From Thomasclavelia cocleata (GTDB lineage Bacteria > Bacillota_I > Bacilli_A > Erysipelotrichales > Coprobacillaceae), in contig NZ_FOIN01000005.1 of the NCBI RefSeq assembly GCF_900102365.1, positions 1 to 64,000 of the forward strand: a DNA stretch of 64,000 nt, given 5' to 3'. The first letter of the stretch is position 1; each line of letters starts with the position of its first letter. Under the pieces are notes generated by a model that searched no databases, was not told the DNA's origin, and saw only the letters and a program-made list of their open reading frames with translations. The position numbers were made by a program, and so were the translations under genes. Positions 33,566-43,032 of the stretch are shown piece after piece.

Positions 33566-34132
33566 TTGTTGATAGTAGGAGCAGGAGGTCATGGGAGATG
33601 TTGTCTAGATATAGCTAGAGAATATTATGATCATATTGCTTTTCTTGATGATAATCATATTAATAATATGATTAATGATTGTAAAGTTATTGGACAGATT
33701 GATGATATGCGATTATATTGTTCTGAATATAAAGATATTGTTATTGCTATAGGCAATAACAAGCTTAGGAAACAATTATTTAATAAGGCAGTTGAATTAG
33801 GTTATAACTTAATATCATTAATATCGAATAAAAGTATTATTTCTAATTATGCAAATATTGATAAAGGAACAGTTGTTTTTCCTAATGCTGTAATTGAAGC
33901 AAATGTAACAGTTGGTAAAGGCTGTATTATTTCAACTGGAGCAATAATTGATCATGATGCTGTTGTTGGTGATTATTGCCACATTAATGCTTTAGCTGTA
34001 GTTTCATCAATGACTAAAATAACTGAATATACTAAAGTTGATTATGGCCAGGTTTATCGAAAAAAAGATATGGATGAAACATGGAAGGAAGAGTATGTAA
34101 AACAGTTTGGCGAAGAACCGAGCTTTTTTTAG
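33566..34132 (+). CDS. Sugar O-acyltransferase, PglD/NeuD family
   Basis: A hexapeptide-repeat acyltransferase of about 190 residues: Rossmann-like start LLIVGAGGHGRCCLDIA, then a left-handed helix with repeats such as NVTVGKGCIISTGAIIDHDAVVGDYCHI (in parts; near 110-137). It acetylates an amino or hydroxy sugar precursor. The family normally begins MKKLLIIGAGGHG. Here the codon at the Met position (33557-33559) is ATA, correctly spaced after GGGGGAG, and the next plausible starts are TTG at 33566 and 33569. So translation uses an unusual start. Confidence 0.88.
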   Translation: MLIVGAGGHGRCCLDIAREYYDHIAFLDDNHINNMINDCKVIGQIDDMRLYCSEYKDIVIAIGNNKLRKQLFNKAVELGYNLISLISNKSIISNYANIDKGTVVFPNAVIEANVTVGKGCIISTGAIIDHDAVVGDYCHINALAVVSSMTKITEYTKVDYGQVYRKKDMDETWKEEYVKQFGEEPSFF

Positions 34133-34146
34133 TTGGGAGGTAAATA

Positions 34147-34758
34147 ATGTATCAAAAAGGAATTAAAAGAATTCTAGATTTTATTCTAGCATTAAGTGGA
34201 CTTATTGTTTTAAGTCCTGTTTTTATTTTTCTATGTATTTGGATTAAGCTTGATAGTAAAGGACCAGTTTTGTTTAAACAAAAAAGAGTAGGAATTAATA
34301 AAACATATTTTAATATCTTGAAGTTTAGAACAATGTATATAGATACTCCTAAGGATATGCCAACCCATATGTTGAAAGATCCAGATCAGTTTATTACTAA
34401 AGCTGGTAAGTTTTTAAGAAAGACATCTCTAGATGAATTGCCACAAATTATTAATATCTTAAAAGGAGAAATGGCAATTATTGGACCAAGACCAGCATTA
34501 TGGAATCAAGATGATCTAGTTGATCAAAGAGAAAAATATCATGCTAATGATGTAAGACCAGGTCTTACAGGATGGGCACAAATAAATGGAAGAGATGAAC
34601 TAGAAATTCCCATAAAAGCAAGATTAGATGGAGAATATGTTAAACGTATCTCTTTTTTGTTTGATCTAAAATGTTTTTTTGGAACAATTACATCAGTACT
34701 AAAAAGTGATGGTGTAGTAGAAGGTGGAACAGGTTCAATAACTGGGGATAATAAATAA
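34147..34758 (+). CDS. Initiating sugar-phosphate transferase (PglC type)
   Basis: A 203-residue monotopic phosphoglycosyl transferase that moves a sugar phosphate to undecaprenyl phosphate and so begins repeat-unit assembly. One hydrophobic helix lies at residues 11-30, followed by GPVLFKQKRVG, KFRTMY, TSLDELPQ (catalytic Asp-Glu pair near 98) and GPRPAL plus GLTGWAQINGRDE near 140. It is the only initiating transferase seen in the window. TGGGAGG precedes the ATG. Confidence 0.93.
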   Translation: MYQKGIKRILDFILALSGLIVLSPVFIFLCIWIKLDSKGPVLFKQKRVGINKTYFNILKFRTMYIDTPKDMPTHMLKDPDQFITKAGKFLRKTSLDELPQIINILKGEMAIIGPRPALWNQDDLVDQREKYHANDVRPGLTGWAQINGRDELEIPIKARLDGEYVKRISFLFDLKCFFGTITSVLKSDGVVEGGTGSITGDNK

Positions 34759-35957
34759 TGAAAATATTAGTTATTTGTCAATACTATTATCCTGAGCCAT
34801 TTAAAATACATGAAATTTGTGAAGAACTAGTTAAAAGAGGGAATGAAGTAACAGTAATTACTGGAAGGCCTAATTATCCTGATGGTAATTTATTTCCTGG
34901 ATACGACAATCAAGATAAAATGAATGAAATAATTAATGGGATACATGTAATTAGGACAAAAATCCCATTGAGAGGAAATAATTCTATTTCTTTGGTAAGA
35001 AATTATTTTAGTTATCCACGATATGCTAAAAAAGAGATAAAGAAACTTGATAAAGAGTTTGATGTAGTGTTTGTGTATCAGTTATCACCAGTTTTTATGA
35101 TTAAACCTGCTTTATATTATAAAAAAAAATATGAAAAAAAAGTATATGTTTATTGTTTAGATTTATGGCCTGAATCGTTAAAGGTTCTTCATATAAAAGA
35201 AGCTAACCCTATATTTAAAGTTTTAAATTTAATTTGCAACAGACTTTATAAAAAGTGTGATTTTATTAGTGTAACATCACCAGCATTTATTAATTATTTA
35301 AATGAGATTAATAAAGTGGAACTAAATAAGTTAAGTTGTATTCCACAACATGGGGAAAACTTTTTTTTAAAGGTGAAGCCATATGAAAAACAGGACAAAT
35401 TAAATATTACTTTTGCAGGAAATATAGGAAAGGCTCAGGATTTTGAATGCTTGGTAAGAGCAATAGCTCAAATACCTGATAGCTATTATCACAAGTTAAA
35501 AATTACGATAATTGGCAGTGGCTCGTATGAAACGAAATTCAAACAGCAGGTAAAGGAAAATAAACTTGATAGTATATTTGATTTTACTGGTAGAAAAAAG
35601 ATTGGAGAACTTATATCTTATTATAATGATACATCATTATTTTTATTGTCTTTAGAAAAAAATAGTAATATTGGTAAAACTATTCCTTCTAAGTTACAGA
35701 CATATATGGCAGCGGGAAGAGGAATTATTGGATCAATTGATGGGACATCGGCAGATATAATCCATAATGCTAATGCTGGTATGATTTGTAGTGCTGGTAA
35801 TGATAAAGAACTGGCAAAAATAGTTATGGAGATGGTTGATGCAGATGATAATTTGATTAAGATATTGTCAAAAAACAGTCGAGACTATTTCATGAGCAAT
35901 TTTACGATTGATAAATATATAGATAAGATTTTAAAGAAATTGGAGGAACTGGGATGA
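34758..35957 (+). CDS. Glycosyltransferase GT4, WbuB-like
   Basis: A 399-residue retaining GT-B transferase: ICQYYYPEPFKIHEIC at the N terminus, EVTVITGRPNYPDG near 30, WPESLKVL near 137 and IPSKLQTYMAAGRGI near 310. The sequence style is that of WbuB, which in other loci transfers L-FucNAc and sits beside fnlA. Here the next gene is capE/fnlA, so L-FucNAc transfer is a fair inference. It overlaps both neighbours by one to four bases. Confidence 0.85.
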   Translation: MKILVICQYYYPEPFKIHEICEELVKRGNEVTVITGRPNYPDGNLFPGYDNQDKMNEIINGIHVIRTKIPLRGNNSISLVRNYFSYPRYAKKEIKKLDKEFDVVFVYQLSPVFMIKPALYYKKKYEKKVYVYCLDLWPESLKVLHIKEANPIFKVLNLICNRLYKKCDFISVTSPAFINYLNEINKVELNKLSCIPQHGENFFLKVKPYEKQDKLNITFAGNIGKAQDFECLVRAIAQIPDSYYHKLKITIIGSGSYETKFKQQVKENKLDSIFDFTGRKKIGELISYYNDTSLFLLSLEKNSNIGKTIPSKLQTYMAAGRGIIGSIDGTSADIIHNANAGMICSAGNDKELAKIVMEMVDADDNLIKILSKNSRDYFMSNFTIDKYIDKILKKLEELG

Positions 35958-36997
35958 ATCAATTTAAAGATAAAACATTGCTGATTACAGGAGGAACAGG
36001 ATCATTTGGTAATGCAGTATTAAACAGGTTTTTAGAAACAGATATCAAAGAAATCAGAGTGTTTTCTAGAGATGAATTAAAACAGGATAATATGAGACAC
36101 GTTTATCAGGCTAAATATCCTAGTGTTTTTCATAAACTTAAGTTTTATATTGGTGATGTAAGAGACATAAACAGTATAAAAAATGCTATGTATGGTGTTG
36201 ACTATGTATACCATGCTGCAGCTTTAAAGCAGGTACCTTCTTGTGAATTCTTTCCAATTGAAGCTGTTAAAACAAATGTTTTAGGAACTGAAAATGTATT
36301 AACAGCAGCAATAGAATGTGGAGTTAAAAGAGTAGTATGTTTAAGTACAGATAAAGCAGCATATCCTGTAAATGCAATGGGTACAAGTAAAGCAATGATG
36401 GAAAAGGTAATTGTAGCTAAATCTAGAACAGTAGACTCAGAAAAGACAAGTATCATGTGTACAAGATATGGAAATGTTTTGGCATCAAGAGGCAGTGTTG
36501 TTCCGCTTTTTATTAACCAGATAAAAGAAGGTAATCCTTTAACATTGACAGAACCAAGTATGACAAGATTTGTTATGACACTAGAAGAAGCAGTAGACTT
36601 AGTACTCTTTGCCTTTGAAAATGGAGAAAGTGGAGATATATTTGTACAAAAAGCCCCAGCTTGTACAATAGAAATCTTAGCTAAGGCTGTTAAAGAATTA
36701 TTTCATGCTGATAATGAAATAAAAGTAATAGGAATCAGACATGGTGAAAAGATGTATGAAACGCTACTAACTGATGAAGAATGTGCAAATGCAATAGATT
36801 TAGGAAACTTTTATCAAGTACCAGCAGATAAAAGGGATTTAAACTATGATAAGTACTTTTATGAAGGAATAGAGAAGAACAGATTAACTCAGTTTAATTC
36901 AAATAATGCTAAACTAATGGATATAGAAGAAGTAAAGAATAAGCTACTAGAAGTAAAACTTGTTCGAGAAGAATTATCAGGCTGGAGGAATAGATAA
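35954..36997 (+). CDS. capE: UDP-GlcNAc 4,6-dehydratase / 5-epimerase (CapE/FnlA)
   Basis: A 347-residue SDR enzyme, first step from UDP-GlcNAc towards UDP-L-FucNAc. The NAD loop TGGTGSFGNAVL lies near residue 12, FSRDELKQDNMRH near 36, and the region AALKQVPSCEFFPIEAVKTNV with STDKAAYPVNAMGTSKAMME (in parts; near 87-145) holds the MxxxK that replaces YxxxK. This matches CapE/FnlA/WbjB. Its pathway partners CapF and CapG lie 12-15 kb downstream. Confidence 0.9.
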   Translation: MNQFKDKTLLITGGTGSFGNAVLNRFLETDIKEIRVFSRDELKQDNMRHVYQAKYPSVFHKLKFYIGDVRDINSIKNAMYGVDYVYHAAALKQVPSCEFFPIEAVKTNVLGTENVLTAAIECGVKRVVCLSTDKAAYPVNAMGTSKAMMEKVIVAKSRTVDSEKTSIMCTRYGNVLASRGSVVPLFINQIKEGNPLTLTEPSMTRFVMTLEEAVDLVLFAFENGESGDIFVQKAPACTIEILAKAVKELFHADNEIKVIGIRHGEKMYETLLTDEECANAIDLGNFYQVPADKRDLNYDKYFYEGIEKNRLTQFNSNNAKLMDIEEVKNKLLEVKLVREELSGWRNR

Positions 36998-38169
36998 TGT
37001 CAAAGATATTATTTATTAATTCAGTCTGCAATAGTTCTACAGGAACAATATGCAAAAACTTATATAAAGTTGCTAAAGAAGCAGGGCATGAATGTTGTAT
37101 AGCGTATGGGAGAGGGAATACTCCAGAAGGATACAATACAATAAGAATTGGTAATAAATTAGATTTTTATTTACATGTATTAAAGGCTAGAATATTTGAT
37201 GCAAGCGGATTTGGTAGTAAACATGCAACAAAGGAATTCATAAAAAGGATTGAAGAATTTAAGCCAGATATTATCCATTTACATAATATACATGGATATT
37301 ATGTGAATATTGAAATACTTTTTAAATATTTAAAAGATCATCCAGAGATAAAGAAAATATGGACACTGCATGACTGTTGGGCATTTACAGGGCATTGTGC
37401 ATATTACACATATGCTAAATGTGATAAATGGCAAATATGCTGTAATGTAAAATGTCCAAATAAATGGGAATATCCTAAAACATTATTTTCTAATATTGAA
37501 AGTAACTTTAATAAGAAAAAAGAAGTATTTAGTGGTATTGAAAATATGATCTTGATAACTCCTAGCAAATGGTTAAAAAGTGAAGTTGAGAAATCATATT
37601 TAAAAAATTATCAAGTTGAGGTTATAAACAATGGTGTGGATACGAATGTTTTTAAACCTACATCATCAGATATAAAAAAACAATATAATATAGAAAATAA
37701 AAGAGTAATTTTAGGTGTAGCATCTGTATGGGATAAAAGAAAAGGGTTAGATACTTTTATTGAATTATCAAAACAGCTAAATAGTGAATATCAAATTGTT
37801 TTGATTGGATTAAATAAAAAGCAGATTAAAATTTTACCAAAAAATATTATCGGTATTTCTAGAACTGAAAATATTCAGGAATTAGTTAAATGGTATAGTG
37901 TAGCAGAAGTGTTTTTTAATCCAACATTAGAAGATAATTATCCAACTGTAAATTTAGAAGCAATTGCATGTGGAACACCAGTAATTACTTTTGATATAGG
38001 AGGAAGTCCAGAAAGTGCTAAAATATATGGGCGAGTAATTAATTTATTTGATGATTTATTTTCTATATTAAAAAAAAGAGAAAGATATAATTATGGATTT
38101 TTTTATATTTCAATAGAAGAAAAATATAATGAGTATATAAATTTATATAGTAGAAAGGAAAAAATATGA
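36997..38169 (+). CDS. Glycosyltransferase GT4
   Basis: A 390-residue GT-B protein. NSVCNSSTGTICKNL at the start, the region LHNIHGYYVNIE with TLHDCWAFTGHCAYY near 105-132, a Cys-rich loop CDKWQICCNVKCPNKWEYP (near 138-156), and NPTLEDNYPTVNLEAIACGTPVI near 309 define a WcaC-like subgroup. It overlaps its neighbours by one and four bases. The sugar is unknown. Confidence 0.88.
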   Translation: MSKILFINSVCNSSTGTICKNLYKVAKEAGHECCIAYGRGNTPEGYNTIRIGNKLDFYLHVLKARIFDASGFGSKHATKEFIKRIEEFKPDIIHLHNIHGYYVNIEILFKYLKDHPEIKKIWTLHDCWAFTGHCAYYTYAKCDKWQICCNVKCPNKWEYPKTLFSNIESNFNKKKEVFSGIENMILITPSKWLKSEVEKSYLKNYQVEVINNGVDTNVFKPTSSDIKKQYNIENKRVILGVASVWDKRKGLDTFIELSKQLNSEYQIVLIGLNKKQIKILPKNIIGISRTENIQELVKWYSVAEVFFNPTLEDNYPTVNLEAIACGTPVITFDIGGSPESAKIYGRVINLFDDLFSILKKRERYNYGFFYISIEEKYNEYINLYSRKEKI

Positions 38170-39338
38170 ATTTAGTATTTTTAACTAATATTTTAACTCC
38201 ATATAGATTGAGTTTTTTTGATCAATTATATAAAAATTGTGAAAAAAATGGTATTAATTTTTATGTTTTAGTTATGGTGGGAGAAAAATCGGATAGACCA
38301 GGATGGGAATATAAAAAATTCCGAAGAAAATATACAGTTCTTTTAGAAAATAAAACTATTTTAGTAGGAAAAATATATTTTCATTTTAACAAAAATCTTT
38401 CAGAGATCCTATTGAAATTAAGTCCTGATATAGTTGTATGTAGTGGTTCATATCTGCAACCATCAGTAATAAAAACATTAAAATTTAAAAACAAATTTAA
38501 TTATAGAGTATATTTTTGGTCTGAATCACATTTATTAGAAAAAAGAAATTATAATAAAATTATTTTAAAATTAAGAGAAATTATAAGGATTAATATTTTA
38601 CAAAAATTTGATGGTTTTCTTTATGCAGGTAAATATTCAAAAGAGTTTATAGATGTATATAAATCAAAAAAAGCTAGGTTATTTTTGTTATATAATTCAA
38701 TCGAGGATGATATTTTTTATTCTAAAAATCAACTACTTAGACAAAATAGGAATGATTTAAGGAAAAAATATGATATATCTAATGAAAAATATATGTTCTT
38801 TTCGCCAATTCGTTTAGAGGTGGTAAAAGGTTTTGATGTCTTTTTAAAAGGTATAAGAAGTTTAGATAACGAAATAAAAGAAAAAATTATTTTTGTAGTA
38901 GCTGGAAATGGTTCATTAAGAGATAAGTTAGTAATGATAGCAAAAAAATCAAATATTGATGTTCGTTTTTTAGGACAGTGTAATCAAGATAGCATAATAG
39001 AGCTATATGCAATGTCTGATTGCTTTTTATTACCATCAATTTCTGATTCTAATCCCTTGACTGTGGTCGAAGCATTATGGTCTGGGTTACCTATTTTAAT
39101 TTCTAAACATGTAGGCAATGGTCCTGAAACTGTAGAAGAGGGGATTAATGGGTATGTATTCGATTATGAGTACCCAGATACCATAATTGATTCAATTACT
39201 AAGTTGGTTAACTCTTCGTCTATTTGGAATGATGTAGCAAGATTAAAATCAATTGAGATTGCACAAGAAAAGTATAATAAAAACAATATTTGTAATGATT
39301 TAATAGCATATTTTATGGAGATTTTTAATAATGTTTAA
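38166..39338 (+). CDS. Glycosyltransferase GT4
   Basis: A 390-residue transferase. FLTNILTPYRLSFFDQL at the N terminus is typical, FSPIRLEVVKGFDVFLKG near 214 begins the donor-binding domain, and LPSISDSNPLTVVEALWSGLPILIS near 293 holds the E(x7)E pattern. It is coupled by short overlaps to its neighbours. The sugar is unknown. From here to 46500 the coding sequence is even more AT-rich than the first genes of the locus. Confidence 0.87.
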   Translation: MNLVFLTNILTPYRLSFFDQLYKNCEKNGINFYVLVMVGEKSDRPGWEYKKFRRKYTVLLENKTILVGKIYFHFNKNLSEILLKLSPDIVVCSGSYLQPSVIKTLKFKNKFNYRVYFWSESHLLEKRNYNKIILKLREIIRINILQKFDGFLYAGKYSKEFIDVYKSKKARLFLLYNSIEDDIFYSKNQLLRQNRNDLRKKYDISNEKYMFFSPIRLEVVKGFDVFLKGIRSLDNEIKEKIIFVVAGNGSLRDKLVMIAKKSNIDVRFLGQCNQDSIIELYAMSDCFLLPSISDSNPLTVVEALWSGLPILISKHVGNGPETVEEGINGYVFDYEYPDTIIDSITKLVNSSSIWNDVARLKSIEIAQEKYNKNNICNDLIAYFMEIFNNV

Positions 39339-40746
39339 AATAAAAAAAAATAATCTTATTATATTTTTATTTGTTCTATTTTGTATTAATCTTTACATAA
39401 TATTTTTTTTCCAAAATAATATTTCAGTTATTTTAAAAAAAAATTTATATTTTGATATTATTTATTTGAATATATCTTTAATACTTCTTTTTATAATATA
39501 TAATTGCTTAAAGTTAGATTTAATTGATCCTTTAGTTTTTGTTTCTATAATATATATCATGATGTTTTTTTTCTGTCCAATTTATGATATTTATACTGAA
39601 AATACAATTGTTTTTGGAGTTCATGATTTATTTGATTATGGTATTTCTGGAAGCTTCTATGCATTATTAGGATATATTGCTTTTATTTTTTCATATACCT
39701 TTTTTAGATTAAAGTATAGAAAGAGGAAATCAAAAAATATAAAACGAATGATATATATAAATACTTCTAGAATAGCGAGAATTGCTTTTATTGTATGGTG
39801 TTTATGTTTTTTGATAGAAATGCTAATTATTGTGATTGTAAAGGGATATAACATTTCTTATATTTTGACACTTGGATTTATTGGAGAAAATCAGATTCAA
39901 TATGAATTTAGTAACAGTATGTTAGGATTTATAGATCAAGCAACTCGAGCAATAGTACCACTTTATTTAATATATTATTATTTTGGAGAAAAAAAGATAC
40001 TTAAATATATTATGTTTATTTTGAATTGTATAATAATTTTAATAACTGGTTTTCGATATTTAGTGGTTATTTTCGTTTTATCGGTAATGATTTTTGAATT
40101 TATTTTAGAAAACAAAAGGATTAGAATTGATAAAATATTGTTTATTGGTTTAATGTTGGCTCTGATAATATCAATGATAGGTTACACTAGAAATTCAATG
40201 AGGAGTGGGATAGGATCAAGTTTAGAAGGATTTACTCTAAATACTATCTTAGAAACTATAATGGATAATTTTGGAATCTATAAATGTTATTATGCAGTTA
40301 TAAAAGCAACACCTAATTTAACTCCATATATCTTTGCTGATCAAATGATTGTTTACACTGCAATATTATTTGTACCTAGAGTGTTATGGAAAGGTAAACC
40401 TGGTAATCCAGGTACAACAGTTCAACTTTACGGATTGAATAAAGTCGCAGTATTAAGTGGTTATGCATATCCATGTTTGGGTGAATATTATTATAGTTTT
40501 GGCCTGATTGGAATAATATTTTTTATGGGATTGTTTGGTTGGTGGATGTCCAAAACCATAGTAAAATATAGAAAATCAGTAAGAGATCCATTTAATTTTA
40601 TGATATATAGTTTAATAGTGGCTGTAACATTTCAATTATTAATCCGAGGTTATACACCAACAAACTTTTATCTTGTGATGGTTTTGATCATTCCATGTAT
40701 ATTATTTAAAAAATTAAATAAGAAAGTAGTTGTGACTAATGAATAA
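39331..40746 (+). CDS. wzy: Wzy-type repeat-unit polymerase
   Basis: A 471-residue membrane protein with about ten to twelve hydrophobic segments and a large loop near residues 285-370 (RSGIGSSLEGFTLN, RVLWKGKPGNPGTT). This layout fits O-antigen polymerases that join undecaprenyl-linked repeat units outside the membrane. It is followed by a flippase gene, as usual. Primary sequence of polymerases is poorly conserved, so the call depends on topology and context. Confidence 0.85.
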   Translation: MFKIKKNNLIIFLFVLFCINLYIIFFFQNNISVILKKNLYFDIIYLNISLILLFIIYNCLKLDLIDPLVFVSIIYIMMFFFCPIYDIYTENTIVFGVHDLFDYGISGSFYALLGYIAFIFSYTFFRLKYRKRKSKNIKRMIYINTSRIARIAFIVWCLCFLIEMLIIVIVKGYNISYILTLGFIGENQIQYEFSNSMLGFIDQATRAIVPLYLIYYYFGEKKILKYIMFILNCIIILITGFRYLVVIFVLSVMIFEFILENKRIRIDKILFIGLMLALIISMIGYTRNSMRSGIGSSLEGFTLNTILETIMDNFGIYKCYYAVIKATPNLTPYIFADQMIVYTAILFVPRVLWKGKPGNPGTTVQLYGLNKVAVLSGYAYPCLGEYYYSFGLIGIIFFMGLFGWWMSKTIVKYRKSVRDPFNFMIYSLIVAVTFQLLIRGYTPTNFYLVMVLIIPCILFKKLNKKVVVTNE

Positions 40747-42184
40747 GTTAATAAAAAATTACATCTATAATGTGGGCTATCAAATATTTTTAATTGTTGT
40801 TCCTGTTATTACTGCGCCATATTTAGCAAGAATTTTAGGCCCAACTCAGTTAGGTATATACAGCTATGTTAATTCTGTAACGAGTATAATTACTACTGTT
40901 GGATTGCTAGGGCTTCAAAGTTATGCTTATAGAGAAATTGCATATGTTAGAGATAATAATATCATGTTTACAAAAACAGTTTCCCAAATTTTTCTTTTAA
41001 GGATTTTTATATTTGTTATTATATCTATTTTTTATGTTCCTTATTGTTACATTAGTGATTATTCGACATATTTTTTTGTACAGTATTTGCTTGTGTTATC
41101 AGTTTTTTTAGATGTTTCTTGGATATTTATTGGTATGGAAAATTTAGGGATTGTAGCCTTTAGAAATTTCGTAGCAAAATTAATTACAGTGATTGGAATA
41201 TTTATTTTTATAAAAAGTAGGAACGATTTATGGATATATTTCTTTCTATTTTCATTTGTTACATTCATTACAACTATAAGTATGTTTCCTATTGTAAAAA
41301 AATACATAAAATTTTCAAATATAAGTTTAAAAGATATATTTAATCATATTATTCCATCAATAAAGCTTTTCATACCACAAATTGCAACTATGTTATATCT
41401 TCAATTTGACAAGATAATGTTACAAATTTTAGGTTCTGGTAGTGAGCAAGTAGCTTTTTATGATCAAGCTGAAAAATTTATTAATATTCCTTTAACAGTA
41501 ATTACCGCTTTATGTACTGTTATGGTTCCAAGGATAGCAAATTTATATGCAAATAAAAATTTTCAAAGTATTGAATATTATATGAATAAAACTATTAAAT
41601 TTTCATTATTTTTGTCTGTTCCTATGATGTTTGGTCTTATTTCAATTTCAGAAGAATTGATTCCATGGTATTTAGGAAGTTCTTTTCAAAAGGTTTCTTT
41701 GTTAGTGATATTTCTTTCACCTTTGACTATTATGAATTCAATTTCTAATGTTTTTGGTGCACAATATTTGACAGCTACAAATAAAACTCAGGCTTTAACG
41801 ATTTCATACTATAGTGCAGCAATTCTAAACATATTTTTAAATGCATATTTGATTCCAACTTTTGATTCAATAGGGACTGCAGTAGCAACAATAATTAGTA
41901 TTTTGTTTTCTATTATTATTCAATATGTGTTTGTTAAACGTGATTTGATTTTTAATTTTAATTTAAAAAATATATTAAATTATTTTTTTGCATCAATGTT
42001 AATGGGTATTATAGTTAAATTTATTGGTATTTCTTTAGGCTCCCATTTGTATACAACTTTTTTACAAATTTTAATAGGTGCGTCAATTTACATGATGCTA
42101 ATGATATTATTTAAGGATGAAATATGTTTATTATTATTAACAAGAATAAAAAAATTAAATAGAAAAAGAGTTAAGGAAGATTAG
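40739..42184 (+). CDS. wzx: Polysaccharide flippase, Wzx type (first)
   Basis: A 481-residue MOP-superfamily protein with about 12-14 membrane helices. The N terminus YNVGYQIFLIVVPVITAPYLARILGP (in parts) with QLGIYSYVNSV is the Wzx opening pattern. It moves the lipid-linked repeat unit across the membrane. It overlaps wzy by eight bases. A second flippase gene lies at the end of the window. Confidence 0.9.
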   Translation: MNKLIKNYIYNVGYQIFLIVVPVITAPYLARILGPTQLGIYSYVNSVTSIITTVGLLGLQSYAYREIAYVRDNNIMFTKTVSQIFLLRIFIFVIISIFYVPYCYISDYSTYFFVQYLLVLSVFLDVSWIFIGMENLGIVAFRNFVAKLITVIGIFIFIKSRNDLWIYFFLFSFVTFITTISMFPIVKKYIKFSNISLKDIFNHIIPSIKLFIPQIATMLYLQFDKIMLQILGSGSEQVAFYDQAEKFINIPLTVITALCTVMVPRIANLYANKNFQSIEYYMNKTIKFSLFLSVPMMFGLISISEELIPWYLGSSFQKVSLLVIFLSPLTIMNSISNVFGAQYLTATNKTQALTISYYSAAILNIFLNAYLIPTFDSIGTAVATIISILFSIIIQYVFVKRDLIFNFNLKNILNYFFASMLMGIIVKFIGISLGSHLYTTFLQILIGASIYMMLMILFKDEICLLLLTRIKKLNRKRVKED

Positions 42185-42187
42185 GAT

Positions 42188-42943
42188 ATGTATTTGAAAA
42201 TATTAATTTTAGGGGATAGTATTAGTGAAGGATTGGGTTCGAAAAAATATAATTATTCCAATTTTTTAAAAGAAAATTTATATAAAAGAGGAATTAATGC
42301 AGAAATTTTCAATTTGGCATATTCAGGAACTACTATTAAATATGTTGAAAGTATTAAAAAAAATATTCTGGAAATTAATCCAGATGTAACAATTCTATTT
42401 TATGGTAATGTTGATGGTATGTTACGGCCAAATATTAACCACTATCCAAACTATTTTGGAATCTTGCCAAAGAGATATCAAAAAAATGGTATGCTTAACC
42501 CACGTCCATTTTATTCAGGTCTATGGTATAAAAAATTAATTCAAATGATTGATTCATTTATAAGAACAATCTTAAATAAAATATTATTAAAATTTCAAGG
42601 AAGTTACACTTGGGTTTCACTTGATGATTTTAAGCATACTTATGATAATGTCATAAATTATTTATTAAGTATTAATTCAAAAGTTATTTGTACTTCTACT
42701 GTGTGTATAGATGAAAATTTTTTTCCTGGAACACTTGAAAGTTATAAAAAATTTAATAATATTATACAATCTATATCACTAGGAATAAAAAATGTTTGTT
42801 TTTTTGATATATTTAATGAATTACAGAGTTATAAAATAGAAGACGTATTTTTAGCAGATCATTTTCATCTTTCTATAAACGGTTATAAAATTTTAGCAAA
42901 TAGATATGCTGATTTAATAGATGAAATGTATAGATGTAGGTAG
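42188..42943 (+). CDS. SGNH/GDSL hydrolase family protein
   Basis: A 251-residue protein. Block I LILGDSISEGLGS is at residues 5-17 with the catalytic Ser, block III FYGNVDGML is near 78, and block V ADHFHLSINGY near 231 carries the Asp and His. No signal peptide is visible, so it would act in the cytoplasm, for instance in trimming or moving an acyl group on a precursor. It starts three bases after wzx. Confidence 0.83.
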   Translation: MYLKILILGDSISEGLGSKKYNYSNFLKENLYKRGINAEIFNLAYSGTTIKYVESIKKNILEINPDVTILFYGNVDGMLRPNINHYPNYFGILPKRYQKNGMLNPRPFYSGLWYKKLIQMIDSFIRTILNKILLKFQGSYTWVSLDDFKHTYDNVINYLLSINSKVICTSTVCIDENFFPGTLESYKKFNNIIQSISLGIKNVCFFDIFNELQSYKIEDVFLADHFHLSINGYKILANRYADLIDEMYRCR

Positions 42944-43000
42944 GTGTGAAAATAAAATTTGTATTAAAATATGTAAAATCATTCTAAAAATGTTTTAATT

Positions 43001-43028
43001 AATAAAAATAACATATTTTTATTAATTA
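43001..43028 (+). repeat. Hairpin just upstream of the group II intron
   Basis: ATTAATAAAAAT/ATTTTTATTAAT forms a perfect 12 bp stem around ACAT-like sequence, five bases before the intron's GTGTG. It could be the terminator of the previous operon part; some bacterial group II introns insert after such hairpins. Confidence 0.5.
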
Positions 43029-43032
43029 GATA

